A stretch of 64,000 nucleotides of DNA, from positions 1,426,001-1,490,000 of the forward strand of contig NZ_CP062941.1 in the NCBI RefSeq assembly GCF_015101885.1, written 5' to 3'. Source of the DNA: Massilia litorea (GTDB lineage Bacteria > Pseudomonadota > Gammaproteobacteria > Burkholderiales > Burkholderiaceae_D). Each line of letters starts with the position of its first letter. Position 1 is the first letter of the stretch. The position numbers were made by a program, and so were the translations under genes. The notes beneath the pieces are model-generated. The model was not told the origin of the DNA and searched no databases. It was given only the letters and a program-made list of their open reading frames with translations. Positions 47,905-56,100 of the stretch are shown in pieces.

Positions 47905-49482
47905 ATGGCTGATTTGATCCACGATTTTCTGTTCGATTCCGCACGCCGTACGCCCGCTGCGGAGGCGCTCGTCTACGGCGCCGTGCGCCTCGACTACGCC
48001 GCCCTGGCCGCCGCCGTCGAGGGCGCGGCCGGCGCGCTGATCGAGGCCGGCATCGCGCCGCGCGAACGGGTTGCCGTGTTCCTGGAAAAGCGCATCGAGA
48101 ACGTGGCCGCGATGTTCGGCGCGGCCCTGGCCGGCGCCGTGTTCGTGCCGGTCAATCCGCAACTGAAACCCGAGCAGGTGGCCCACATCCTGGCCGACTG
48201 CAAGGTACGGGTGCTGGTGACCTCGCCGGAACGGCTGGCGCAATTGACGGACGTGCTGGCCGGCTGCCCGGACCTGGGAACCGTGTTCGTGACCGGCGCG
48301 GCGCCGCTGCAGGCCGCCGTCGAGGTGCGCAGCTGGGACGCGGCGCAAGCGGTTCCTGGCGCCGCCGTGCTGGCCGCGCGCCGCCCGATCGACGCCGACA
48401 TGGCCGCGATCCTGTACACCTCGGGCAGCACCGGCAAACCGAAGGGCGTGGTGCTGTCGCACCGGAACATGGTGGCCGGCGCGCGCAGCGTGGCGAGCTA
48501 CCTGGCGCTGACGCCGCAGGACCGCATCCTGGCGGTGCTGCCGCTCAGCTTCGATTACGGCCTGAGCCAGCTGACCTGTGCCTTCCTGGCCGGCGCCACC
48601 GCGGTCCTGATCAACCACCTGTTCGCGAAAGACATCCTGAAAGCGGTGGCGGCAGAACGCATCACGGGCCTGGCGGCGGTGCCGCCGCTGTGGCTGCAAT
48701 TGGCGAACCTGGCCTGGCCGGGCGACTGCTCGCTGCGCTATCTGACCAATTCCGGCGGCGCGCTGCCGACGGCGACTGTCGCCAGCCTGCGCGCGGCCTT
48801 GCCCCGCGCCGAGCTGTTCCTGATGTATGGCCTGACCGAGGCTTTTCGTTCCACTTATTTACCGCCATCCGAACTCGATCGCCGTCCCGATTCGATGGGG
48901 CGCGCGATCCCGAACGCGCACGTCATGGTGGTGCGCCCCGACGGCACGCCCTGCGCGCCGAACGAACCGGGAGAACTGGTGCACCGCGGCGCGCTCGTCT
49001 CGCTCGGCTACTGGAACGATCCCCTTAAAACCGCCGAGCGCTTCAAGCCGGCGCCGGGCCACGACCCGGCGCTGCCGATCGTCGAGATGGCGGTCTGGTC
49101 GGGCGATACGGTGCGCATGGACGAAGAGGGCTACCTGTATTTCATCGGCCGCGGCGACGACATGATCAAGGTCTCCGGCTACCGGGTCAGCCCGCTCGAG
49201 GTCGAGGAGGTGGTCTACGCCAGCGGACTGGTGGTCGAGGCGGTTGCCTTCGGCGTGCCGCATCCGCAGCTGGGGCAGGCGATCGTGCTGCTGGCGCTGC
49301 CGAAGGACGCGGGCCTTAGCGGCGCGGCCCTGTTAAAAGCGTGCCAGCGCCACCTGCCGGCCTGGATGGTGCCGGCCCACGTCGCGTTGCGCGACGAGCC
49401 TTTTGCGCGCAACCCGAACGGCAAGATCGACCGCAAACTGCTGCAGCAAGCCTTTATTACCCTGTTTGAAAGCACACCATGA
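47905..49482 (+). CDS. Acyl-CoA ligase (AMP-forming), exosortase A system-associated
   Basis: A 525-aa ANL-superfamily adenylating enzyme from ATG 47905 (MADLIHDFLFDSARRTPAAEAL); the frame could open four codons earlier at a TTG. Signatures: the P-loop ILYTSGSTGKPKGVVLSHRN, YGLTEAFRSTYLPPSELDRRPDSMG, GDTVRMDEEGYLYFIGR, DDMIKVSGYRVSPLEVEE and the C-terminal catalytic Lys in NPNGKIDRKLL. It would activate a carboxylic acid, possibly for loading onto the ACP encoded by the divergent operon. It overlaps the next gene by 4 nt. Confidence 0.9.
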   Translation: MADLIHDFLFDSARRTPAAEALVYGAVRLDYAALAAAVEGAAGALIEAGIAPRERVAVFLEKRIENVAAMFGAALAGAVFVPVNPQLKPEQVAHILADCKVRVLVTSPERLAQLTDVLAGCPDLGTVFVTGAAPLQAAVEVRSWDAAQAVPGAAVLAARRPIDADMAAILYTSGSTGKPKGVVLSHRNMVAGARSVASYLALTPQDRILAVLPLSFDYGLSQLTCAFLAGATAVLINHLFAKDILKAVAAERITGLAAVPPLWLQLANLAWPGDCSLRYLTNSGGALPTATVASLRAALPRAELFLMYGLTEAFRSTYLPPSELDRRPDSMGRAIPNAHVMVVRPDGTPCAPNEPGELVHRGALVSLGYWNDPLKTAERFKPAPGHDPALPIVEMAVWSGDTVRMDEEGYLYFIGRGDDMIKVSGYRVSPLEVEEVVYASGLVVEAVAFGVPHPQLGQAIVLLALPKDAGLSGAALLKACQRHLPAWMVPAHVALRDEPFARNPNGKIDRKLLQQAFITLFESTP

Positions 49483-50726
49483 ACGCAGACGCGAAGCTGA
49501 AGCCGGTCCACGCCGCACAGACCCTGTTCCCGGTCGAGGACGGCTGCCTGCAGGTGGGCGGCATCCCGCTCACGCGCCTGGCGCAGCGCGTCGGCAGCAC
49601 CCCGTTCTATGCCTACGACCGGCGCCTGCTGACGGAACGGGTGGCCCACGTGCGCGCGCACCTGCCGCCGGCGGTGGAGCTGCATTTTTCGATGAAGGCC
49701 AATCCGATGCCGGCCCTGGTCCAGCACATGGCGCATCTGGTCGACGGCATCGACGTCGCCTCTGGCGGCGAACTGAAGGTCGCACTCGACACCGGCATGG
49801 CCCCCGGCCGCATCAGCTTCGCCGGCCCCGGCAAATCCGAGGCCGAGCTGACGCGGGCGGTGGCCGCCGGCGCCGTAGTCCACGCCGAGTCCGAGCGCGA
49901 GCTGCGCACGCTGGCGCGGGTCGGCGACGCGCTCGGCATCGCACCCTTGCTGGTCCTGCGCATCAACCCGGACTATGAGTTAAAAGGGTCGGGCATGCGC
50001 ATGGGCGGGGGCGCCAAGCAGTTCGGCATCGACGCCGAGGATGCGCCGCGCCTGCTGGCCCTGTGCGCGGAGCTCGGCCTCACGGTGCTCGGCTTTCACA
50101 TCTTCAGCGGTTCGCAAAGTTTAAAGGCCGAGGCCATCATCGAGGCCCAGGCCCAGACGTTTATCCTGGCCCAGCAGCTGAGCGGGCAGATGCGCGACCC
50201 GGTGCGCATCCTGAACATCGGCGGCGGCTTCGGCATCCCGTATTTTCCGGGAGAGGCGGCGCTCGACCTGGGACCGATCGGAGATGCGCTCGCCGCCGCG
50301 CTGCCGGGCGTGAAGGCGGCACTGCCCGAAGCGCAGCTGTCGATCGAACTGGGGCGATACCTGGTGGGCGAGGCCGGCGTCTATGTCGCGCGCGTGATCG
50401 ACCGCAAGGTGTCGCGCGGACAGGTGTTTCTGGTCACTGACGGCGGCCTGCACCACCACCTGGCCGCTTCCGGCAATTTCGGGCAAGTTATCCGGAAGAA
50501 TTATCCGGTCGCGATCGGCAACCGGATGAACGAATCGAACGAACGCGAAACGGCTTCCGTCGTCGGCCCGCTGTGCACCCCGCTCGACCTGCTGGCCGAA
50601 CGCATGGAGCTGCCGGCAGTGGAAGTGGGCGACCTGGTGGTCGTGTTCCAGTCCGGCGCCTACGGCCGCTCGGCCAGTCCGCAGGGTTTTCTCAGCCATC
50701 CGGAAGCGCCGGAAGTGCTGGTCTGA
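49479..50726 (+). CDS. Pyridoxal-dependent decarboxylase, exosortase A system-associated
   Basis: A 415-aa fold-type III decarboxylase related to diaminopimelate/ornithine decarboxylases. The PLP Lys is in LHFSMKANPMPALVQHM, followed by DGIDVASGGELKVAL, FHIFSGSQSL, the GGGFGIPYF glycine loop and, near the C-terminus, GPLCTPLDLLAE and GAYGRSASPQGFLSHP. It forms an ATGA-coupled pair with the acyl-CoA ligase. The substrate is presumably an amino acid, giving an amine; within the XrtA-associated set its product is not known. Confidence 0.9.
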   Translation: MNADAKLKPVHAAQTLFPVEDGCLQVGGIPLTRLAQRVGSTPFYAYDRRLLTERVAHVRAHLPPAVELHFSMKANPMPALVQHMAHLVDGIDVASGGELKVALDTGMAPGRISFAGPGKSEAELTRAVAAGAVVHAESERELRTLARVGDALGIAPLLVLRINPDYELKGSGMRMGGGAKQFGIDAEDAPRLLALCAELGLTVLGFHIFSGSQSLKAEAIIEAQAQTFILAQQLSGQMRDPVRILNIGGGFGIPYFPGEAALDLGPIGDALAAALPGVKAALPEAQLSIELGRYLVGEAGVYVARVIDRKVSRGQVFLVTDGGLHHHLAASGNFGQVIRKNYPVAIGNRMNESNERETASVVGPLCTPLDLLAERMELPAVEVGDLVVVFQSGAYGRSASPQGFLSHPEAPEVLV

Positions 50727-50858
50727 GGGCCATTCCTGAAGCTGGACGATATTTGCGTGGAAAGATAGCCACACTGCACGATATATTTCCTAATAACTAG
50801 ATATTTTTTCTTAAGGCGAGTGTTTCGTTATTAAACTGGGGCAAACTTTGGAAACGTA

Positions 50859-51869
50859 ATGAAACAACACATCCCATATCTCGACGGTTGGCGCGGATGC
50901 GCGATCGCCTTTCTGTTGATCGGACATTTTTTCCCTTATTCAGGGATTAATTTCGGCACTGTTGGGGTGGCATTGTTTTTCGTTCTTTCCGGACTGTTGA
51001 TGGCCCAGGTGCTGTTCGTCCAGCGCACGGATTTCGGCAGCTTTTACCGGCGCAGGATTTCGCGTGTCGTGCCCTCGGTGGTGGTGTACCTGGCCGCGAT
51101 CACGGCGGTCTTCGCCCTTACCGGAAACCAGGTGTCGTCGAGCGAATTGCTGTCCGCCGCTACCTTCACCAATAATTATTTCGTGGCCACTAGATGGACC
51201 ATGCCGTTCGGGCATATCTGGTCCTTGAGCGTCGAAGAGCACTCGTATGTGCTCTTGTCCTTGGCCGCCTTCTGGTGCCGCGCGCGTGGCGGGCGCGGCC
51301 TGCACGCCATTGCCGTCATCGTCTCCGCAATGCTGCTGGCGATCGCCGTGTATTCACTGGTCCCCGGTGCGCAGGCACCCAACTTTTACCTGCGCACCGA
51401 GGTCGCCTCGTTCGGTATTTTCTGTTCCGGCTTCCTCGCCTTGCTTGTCACGCAAGGCCGCTACGCCCTGGCCCGGGCCTGGATCGCGCCGGCAGCGCTC
51501 GCAGCCGGGATCGCAGCGCACTGGTGGAGTGTTCCCATCGAGCTACGCGTGGTACTTGGCGCGGGCGGACTGGCGGTGGCGCTCAACGCGATGGCGTACG
51601 CGCCGCGCTGGCTGCTGGCCATTTTTGAATTTTCCTGGCTGCGCACTCTGGGACGCTATTCGTTCTCGATCTACCTGTGGCAGCAGCCGTTCTACCAGCT
51701 GACTTATCGCAGCGGGCTGCCACCCGTGCTGGGGCTGCTGTTATCGCTCATTGCGGGCTGGGCGGCTTTCCATCTCATCGAAAATCCCGCGCGCCTGTAC
51801 TTGAACAAGCGCTGGGGAGCAAAATCCCCAGCGCCTGGCTTTGCCGAGCATACAGAGGTTTTTCGTTAA
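50859..51869 (+). CDS. Acyltransferase 3 family membrane protein (OafA-like)
   Basis: A 336-aa polytopic membrane acyltransferase. The N-terminus YLDGWRGCAIAFLLIGHFFPYSGI contains the family's DGWRG and the His in the first helix; VALFFVLSGLLMAQVLF and YRRRISRVVPSVVVYL follow, and HIWSLSVEEHSYVLL is a typical family motif. It is probably an O-acetylase for the exopolysaccharide. The 132-bp upstream gap is AT-rich. A 9-bp-stem hairpin (51810-51833) lies within its last codons. Confidence 0.88.
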   Translation: MKQHIPYLDGWRGCAIAFLLIGHFFPYSGINFGTVGVALFFVLSGLLMAQVLFVQRTDFGSFYRRRISRVVPSVVVYLAAITAVFALTGNQVSSSELLSAATFTNNYFVATRWTMPFGHIWSLSVEEHSYVLLSLAAFWCRARGGRGLHAIAVIVSAMLLAIAVYSLVPGAQAPNFYLRTEVASFGIFCSGFLALLVTQGRYALARAWIAPAALAAGIAAHWWSVPIELRVVLGAGGLAVALNAMAYAPRWLLAIFEFSWLRTLGRYSFSIYLWQQPFYQLTYRSGLPPVLGLLLSLIAGWAAFHLIENPARLYLNKRWGAKSPAPGFAEHTEVFR

Positions 51870-51943
51870 GTCACCCTCGTTATTGACCGAAACCTAAGCT
51901 CGGCAAGATAAGAATCTGCTTGACCGAGTTGACCACGTACGGC

Positions 51944-53722
51944 TCAGGCGAGTTCGGCGTCCATTACATCCACCACTTCAGAATCAGCAGTGCCTGCAAC
52001 GGGTGCTTGCCGGCTCTTCGGGCCGTGTTTTATGTAGACAGGCGCTTTTTTGTAGGTCCGTACAATCATCAGGAGTGGGCCGAATAACCAGGCTCGGCGT
52101 TGGCGTAATGCTGGTGCAAACTGGGATGCAAATAGCAGGACTTTGTTGCTGAAGCTTACATATTTAAACGCAGAGCGGATCACGGAGGAGTCGCCATAAA
52201 TATACTTTTTTTCTACTTGGCTCCGTGCTTCGCTGATGCTTTCATCGACTGGCGGATGGTCGGCAGGCAGGCAACGCGAACTCGGGAAGTCGTAAAACTC
52301 CGGGTAAAAACGCTGCAAGCATTCGCGCTGGAGATAGCGCTTGTACTTTTGCTCGGGATCGTAAGAAAGGGCAGCGAACGCGAACTCGAGATCGCAATAT
52401 GGGAATACCACCACATGCCCTGGCGGATGCATCATCGTGATTGAAGGCGCGATGCAACGTCTTGTGCGGCCTTGCAAAAAAGCCAGCTGCGATTGATTCG
52501 TATTGGGCAAAAATTTGTTGACGTATTCCCTATATTTTTGGCGGTAGCTGTCTGCTGAATTGACACGGGCTGACAGTTGGCTCAATGTGCCCTCTTTGAC
52601 CGCCTTCTCGACGATTGCAGAGGTCGAATCGTTTGCCCTGCTGTCGAAACCTTCGATGTCAAAGCTGGAGTTGCCCAGGACGTCTCCTGCAAGTCCATCT
52701 AATATCAGCGAAGGAGGGCGCCCAGCCAGCCATTGCATGAGAGGCACGGCCCAGCTATGCATGAAGGTCTCCGTGCCGATGAGATGCTGCCGTTTTAACG
52801 CGTCCTTGGTCAGCTGATCTGGAGAGCTGGCCGGAACCACCTCGCAGTCGACTCCAAAGGCAGCCGCGATCTTCGGGGCATATACCGAGTCGATATCGTA
52901 ATCGCGTCCCTGCTTGCGGTTGTAACTCTGGCAGGTGACTGCCTTGAAACCTATATTTTTCTTGACCAGCAGGGCAAAGAAGCGCCGCGAATCGAAGCCA
53001 CTGGAAAACGGTAAGGTTACTTCCCCCACCTTCAGCTTCATACAACGTTCCATGGATGCTCGAAACGCTGTCTCGATGACATCTACGGCGTCATCGTCAA
53101 CCGCTTGTTGCCCTGCTGGGAGCTTGGCAAAATCAAACCACTGTCTTATATCGCAATGCTCTGCCGTGATCTGCATTTCGGCACCCGCAGCGAAGCGCTT
53201 GATGTCGTGATAAAAGCTGCGGTCTCCCAGAACGTAGCCATTTTGCATCAGGCTCGCCCAACTGGTCAGGTCGGGGACATCGCCGTCCAGATAAAGCAGG
53301 CCGGGATGAGAAGCGACATACCAACTACCGTTGTTTTTCCTGTAAAACAATGGACTCATTCCAAAGGCGTCACATTTGATCGTAGCGCTTTGTGAAGCCG
53401 TATCGAATCTCAAGAAAGAAAAAACCCCATTTTGTAAGTCGTCCGCCGCTATGCTCGAAAGATCCTCAGGGGGCGAGTAGGAATGTATTTCCGACGAAAC
53501 TTCGTAACCCCTGAATACGACCAGGTTTTCCCCCACCTTATGGACCAGTCCAGTGTTCGTGGAAGGTGCGCGCGAACTTACCGCCCAGAAGCAGGACGAA
53601 CTGACGGTGAGAAGATCGGTCGAGGAACCCTGAAGTTCAACTGCCTCCGATGGGAATATGCATGCCAGAAAGAACTCTACGTTAGCAAAATTCTGCGCTA
53701 ATAATGTCAAATCGATTTGCAT
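51944..53722 (-). CDS. Asparagine-synthase-like protein without glutaminase Cys, copy A
   Basis: A 592-aa protein with the two-domain plan of AsnB but altered. The N-terminal half resembles a degenerate class II amidotransferase fold (KCDAFGMSPLFYRKNN) and begins MQIDLTLLAQ, so the catalytic Cys that must be residue 2 in glutamine-dependent enzymes is absent. The C-terminal half has the ATP-pyrophosphatase loop LPFSSGFDSRR (about residues 239-249; AsnB normally has SGGLDSS), LDGLAGDVLG, and a conserved HPPGHVVVFPYCDLEF. It is homologous over its full length to the gene at 56097. Codon use and GC are lower than in that copy. It probably forms an amide, lactam or similar bond with a non-glutamine amine. 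Confidence 0.75.
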   Translation of the reverse strand: MQIDLTLLAQNFANVEFFLACIFPSEAVELQGSSTDLLTVSSSCFWAVSSRAPSTNTGLVHKVGENLVVFRGYEVSSEIHSYSPPEDLSSIAADDLQNGVFSFLRFDTASQSATIKCDAFGMSPLFYRKNNGSWYVASHPGLLYLDGDVPDLTSWASLMQNGYVLGDRSFYHDIKRFAAGAEMQITAEHCDIRQWFDFAKLPAGQQAVDDDAVDVIETAFRASMERCMKLKVGEVTLPFSSGFDSRRFFALLVKKNIGFKAVTCQSYNRKQGRDYDIDSVYAPKIAAAFGVDCEVVPASSPDQLTKDALKRQHLIGTETFMHSWAVPLMQWLAGRPPSLILDGLAGDVLGNSSFDIEGFDSRANDSTSAIVEKAVKEGTLSQLSARVNSADSYRQKYREYVNKFLPNTNQSQLAFLQGRTRRCIAPSITMMHPPGHVVVFPYCDLEFAFAALSYDPEQKYKRYLQRECLQRFYPEFYDFPSSRCLPADHPPVDESISEARSQVEKKYIYGDSSVIRSAFKYVSFSNKVLLFASQFAPALRQRRAWLFGPLLMIVRTYKKAPVYIKHGPKSRQAPVAGTADSEVVDVMDAELA

Positions 53723-53834
53723 ATTGTATTTCTTACAATGACAGGCGCAGGTTTGTGCATTGCTGGCGCAAATTTGCCCGTTTCCAGTCGCATGGGCTGC
53801 ACCTGCTTTGTTTGCTAACGCAGCGTCTTTTACG

Positions 53835-53856
53835 AAAAAACCCGCCGATTGGCGGG
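53835..53856 (-). terminator. Intrinsic terminator of the small ORF at 53880
   Basis: On the minus strand CCCGCC-AATC-GGCGGG followed by six T (complement of 53835-53840). It lies 24 bp after the stop of the 54-codon ORF. Confidence 0.8.
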
Positions 53857-53879
53857 CTCGTCAATAGAGTAGGGCTCGA

Positions 53880-54044
53880 CTACGCTGCGAGTTGCAAGCG
53901 CTCGTTCATTCCGGCATTACACTGCGCAACGATCGCTTCTGCTATCTCCCGAGACACGATGAAAAGAGCGTTCCCATGTGCATCACGGACGGTAGCGTCT
54001 GTAGCCCGATATGGAGTTGCGGTCAACGGTAAGGCAAGTTTCAT
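53880..54044 (-). CDS. Small hypothetical protein
   Basis: A 54-aa ORF from ATG 54044 (MKLALPLTATPYRATDATVRD). It reads like a small soluble protein (DAHGNALFIVSREIAEAIVAQCN) rather than random sequence and is followed by a good intrinsic terminator. A GGGAAAAAT stretch precedes the start. The frame stays open to 54194 but the upstream part lacks support. Function unknown. Confidence 0.5.
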   Translation of the reverse strand: MKLALPLTATPYRATDATVRDAHGNALFIVSREIAEAIVAQCNAGMNERLQLAA

Positions 54045-54612
54045 ATTTTTCCCAGTCGTGGTTAGGTTAACTATGGCCGTTACGTCTCCCGGCTCTTGTC
54101 CTGTTTCATTCAATGAGGGTCTCTGCCAGAGTTGCAAACGCTCGTACGATGGCAATAAGAAAAGCAGTAATCTGTTAATTGCAGGTAATTGCACTGTAGC
54201 TAAATTACCTTTTGTATCCTGCCGATAATTTTTTTCCTTAGAAGTTGTTGGAAAACATCTTTCAGTAGTGATAGCTTGCTCTGTGAGAGCGACTTCCCTT
54301 GCTTCCCGCTACCTTCCCAGCCTGGAATTCATGCTTTCGGGGCTCTCCGCTACCCTTGACCTGCGCCCTTTTCGAAGGCCAGAAGTGACCGGAGGGGGGG
54401 CGCGCACGATTGTTGTGATTCTTGACACATTTCAAGCCTTGGTCTACTCTGCATTGGATAACATTTCTTCCGATCAAAGCACAATACTCCGGCCGTAAGC
54501 AGCGTCTGAGGACGCGAAGAAGGCAGCGTCAGGCGCCCTGGCGACGCTGTGCAAACGATCCCTTCCGTGGCGCTGCCATCGGTCACAGACGCAGCAAAGG
54601 TAGTATCAACAG
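54045..54612. other. Gene-poor, AT-richer gap upstream of the flippase operon
   Basis: About 570 bp without a convincing gene. It should carry the promoters of the small ORF (leftward) and the flippase operon (rightward). Base composition resembles that of copy A of the asparagine-synthase-like gene, so the gap may belong to the same acquired block. No IS element or direct repeat was recognised. Confidence 0.5.
54422..54450 (+). promoter_or_regulatory. Candidate sigma70 promoter of the flippase operon
   Basis: TTGACA (54422-54427), 17-nt spacer, TACTCT (54445-54450). The -35 is perfect and the -10 matches at 3 of 6 positions. It would give a leader of about 155 nt before the flippase start. 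Confidence 0.4.
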
Positions 54613-56100
54613 ATGTCCCATAAAAGTACCAGTATTACCAGCGGCGCAATGATCATGGTTGCCATGCGCTGGATCGATCGTTTCATCGGCATCGTCAGCA
54701 CCTTCATCCTCGCCCGCATCCTCATTCCCGACGATTTCGGCATTGTCGCTATGGCCTCGGTGGTGGTCTCGTTCGCCGACATCATCTTCGATCTCGGCGT
54801 GAACGTCGCCCTTATCCAGCGCAAGCACCCGAGCCAGGCTTATTACAACACGGCCTGGACTTTGCGCATCGTCCAGGCCGCCTGCGTGGCAACGGTACTG
54901 GTCATCCTTGCGCCGTTCGCAGCCGAGTACTACAAGGACCCACGCGTCACTGCTGCGGTCCAGGTCATGGCGCTGTCCTTGTTCGTGGGCGCGTTCGAGA
55001 ACGTTGGCATCGTCGACTTCCAGAAAGAACTGCGTTTCGCGGACGACGCGAAGTACGTGATGTTCAAGCGCCTGGTCGGCTTTTTCATCACGGTGGCGCT
55101 CACGCTCATCATGCAGAGTTACTGGGGCATGATCCTCGGTACCCTTGGTGGGCGCCTGGCGGCGGTCGCACGCAGCTACAGTGTTCATCCCATGCGTCCG
55201 CGTTTCGCGCTGTCGGAATTCAAGGAAATCTTCGCGGTCTCACAATGGGTGCTGGTCAAGAACATCAGCTCCTTCCTCGACCGCAAGCTGCATATCTTTA
55301 TGGTCGGCGGCTTGGCGAGCACTGGCGTGACGGGCGGCTATACACTGGCCAGCGAAATCGCCGATATTCCCGGGACCGATTTGCTGGCGCCCATCAACCG
55401 TGTGCTGTTTCCTGCCTTTGCCCAAGCCAGGGACAACCTGGAAGAGCTGACCAGGCTGCTGCTGCGCGCGCAGGCGGTGCAGGTGATGGTGACCTTCCCG
55501 GCCTGTGTCGGTTTCGTGCTGACCGCTCAGGAATTCGTGCCGGTGGCGCTGGGCGAAAAGTGGCTCTTCATCGTGCCTTTCATCCAGATCCTGGCCCTGT
55601 CGAACATCATCCAGTCGATCAACAGCAGCGCGAACTACGTGCTGACCGTCATCGGCAAGATCCGCCTGCTGGCCGTGACGAGCTGGATCCAGATCCTCAT
55701 GTTCGGCGCCGGCGCTCTCCTGCTGAGCCGGAACCTGACCCCGGAACGCATCGCCCAGTTGCGCATGGCCTCGATCGTGCTGACCTTCGGCATTTCCTAC
55801 GCTTTGCTGATGCGCAATGTGCCGGGATTGACCGTGCGGATGCTGGCCCAGGGCACCGGGCGCCCGCTGCTGGCTTGCCTGGCCATGGCCGTGGCCCTGT
55901 TCTTCCTGCAGACGCAAGTGCAGGCCCCGAACTGGGCCATGCTCGTCCTGAAGGTGGGGACCGGGGTGCTCGTCTACTGCGCCGTCGTGATGTTGCTATG
56001 GCGCGTCGCCGGCCGTCCGGAAGGTGCGGAAACCTATTTTCTGTCTAAAATAAAGCGGACGAAGCCATTGCCCGTCGGCGTACCTGGCGAGGCCAAATGA
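54613..56100 (+). CDS. Polysaccharide flippase (Wzx-like, MOP superfamily)
   Basis: A 495-aa membrane protein with about 12-14 helices, expected to flip lipid-linked repeat units across the inner membrane. Features of the polysaccharide transporter family are ARILIPDDFGIVAMASVVVSFADIIFDLGV, LIQRKHPSQAYYNTAWTLRI and FQKELRFADDAKYVMFKRLVGF. ATG at 54613. Its stop overlaps the start of the asparagine-synthase-like gene (ATGA at 56097-56100), so it heads a four-gene operon with that gene, the AlaDH/CEO-synthase-like gene and a GT4. Confidence 0.88.
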   Translation: MSHKSTSITSGAMIMVAMRWIDRFIGIVSTFILARILIPDDFGIVAMASVVVSFADIIFDLGVNVALIQRKHPSQAYYNTAWTLRIVQAACVATVLVILAPFAAEYYKDPRVTAAVQVMALSLFVGAFENVGIVDFQKELRFADDAKYVMFKRLVGFFITVALTLIMQSYWGMILGTLGGRLAAVARSYSVHPMRPRFALSEFKEIFAVSQWVLVKNISSFLDRKLHIFMVGGLASTGVTGGYTLASEIADIPGTDLLAPINRVLFPAFAQARDNLEELTRLLLRAQAVQVMVTFPACVGFVLTAQEFVPVALGEKWLFIVPFIQILALSNIIQSINSSANYVLTVIGKIRLLAVTSWIQILMFGAGALLLSRNLTPERIAQLRMASIVLTFGISYALLMRNVPGLTVRMLAQGTGRPLLACLAMAVALFFLQTQVQAPNWAMLVLKVGTGVLVYCAVVMLLWRVAGRPEGAETYFLSKIKRTKPLPVGVPGEAK

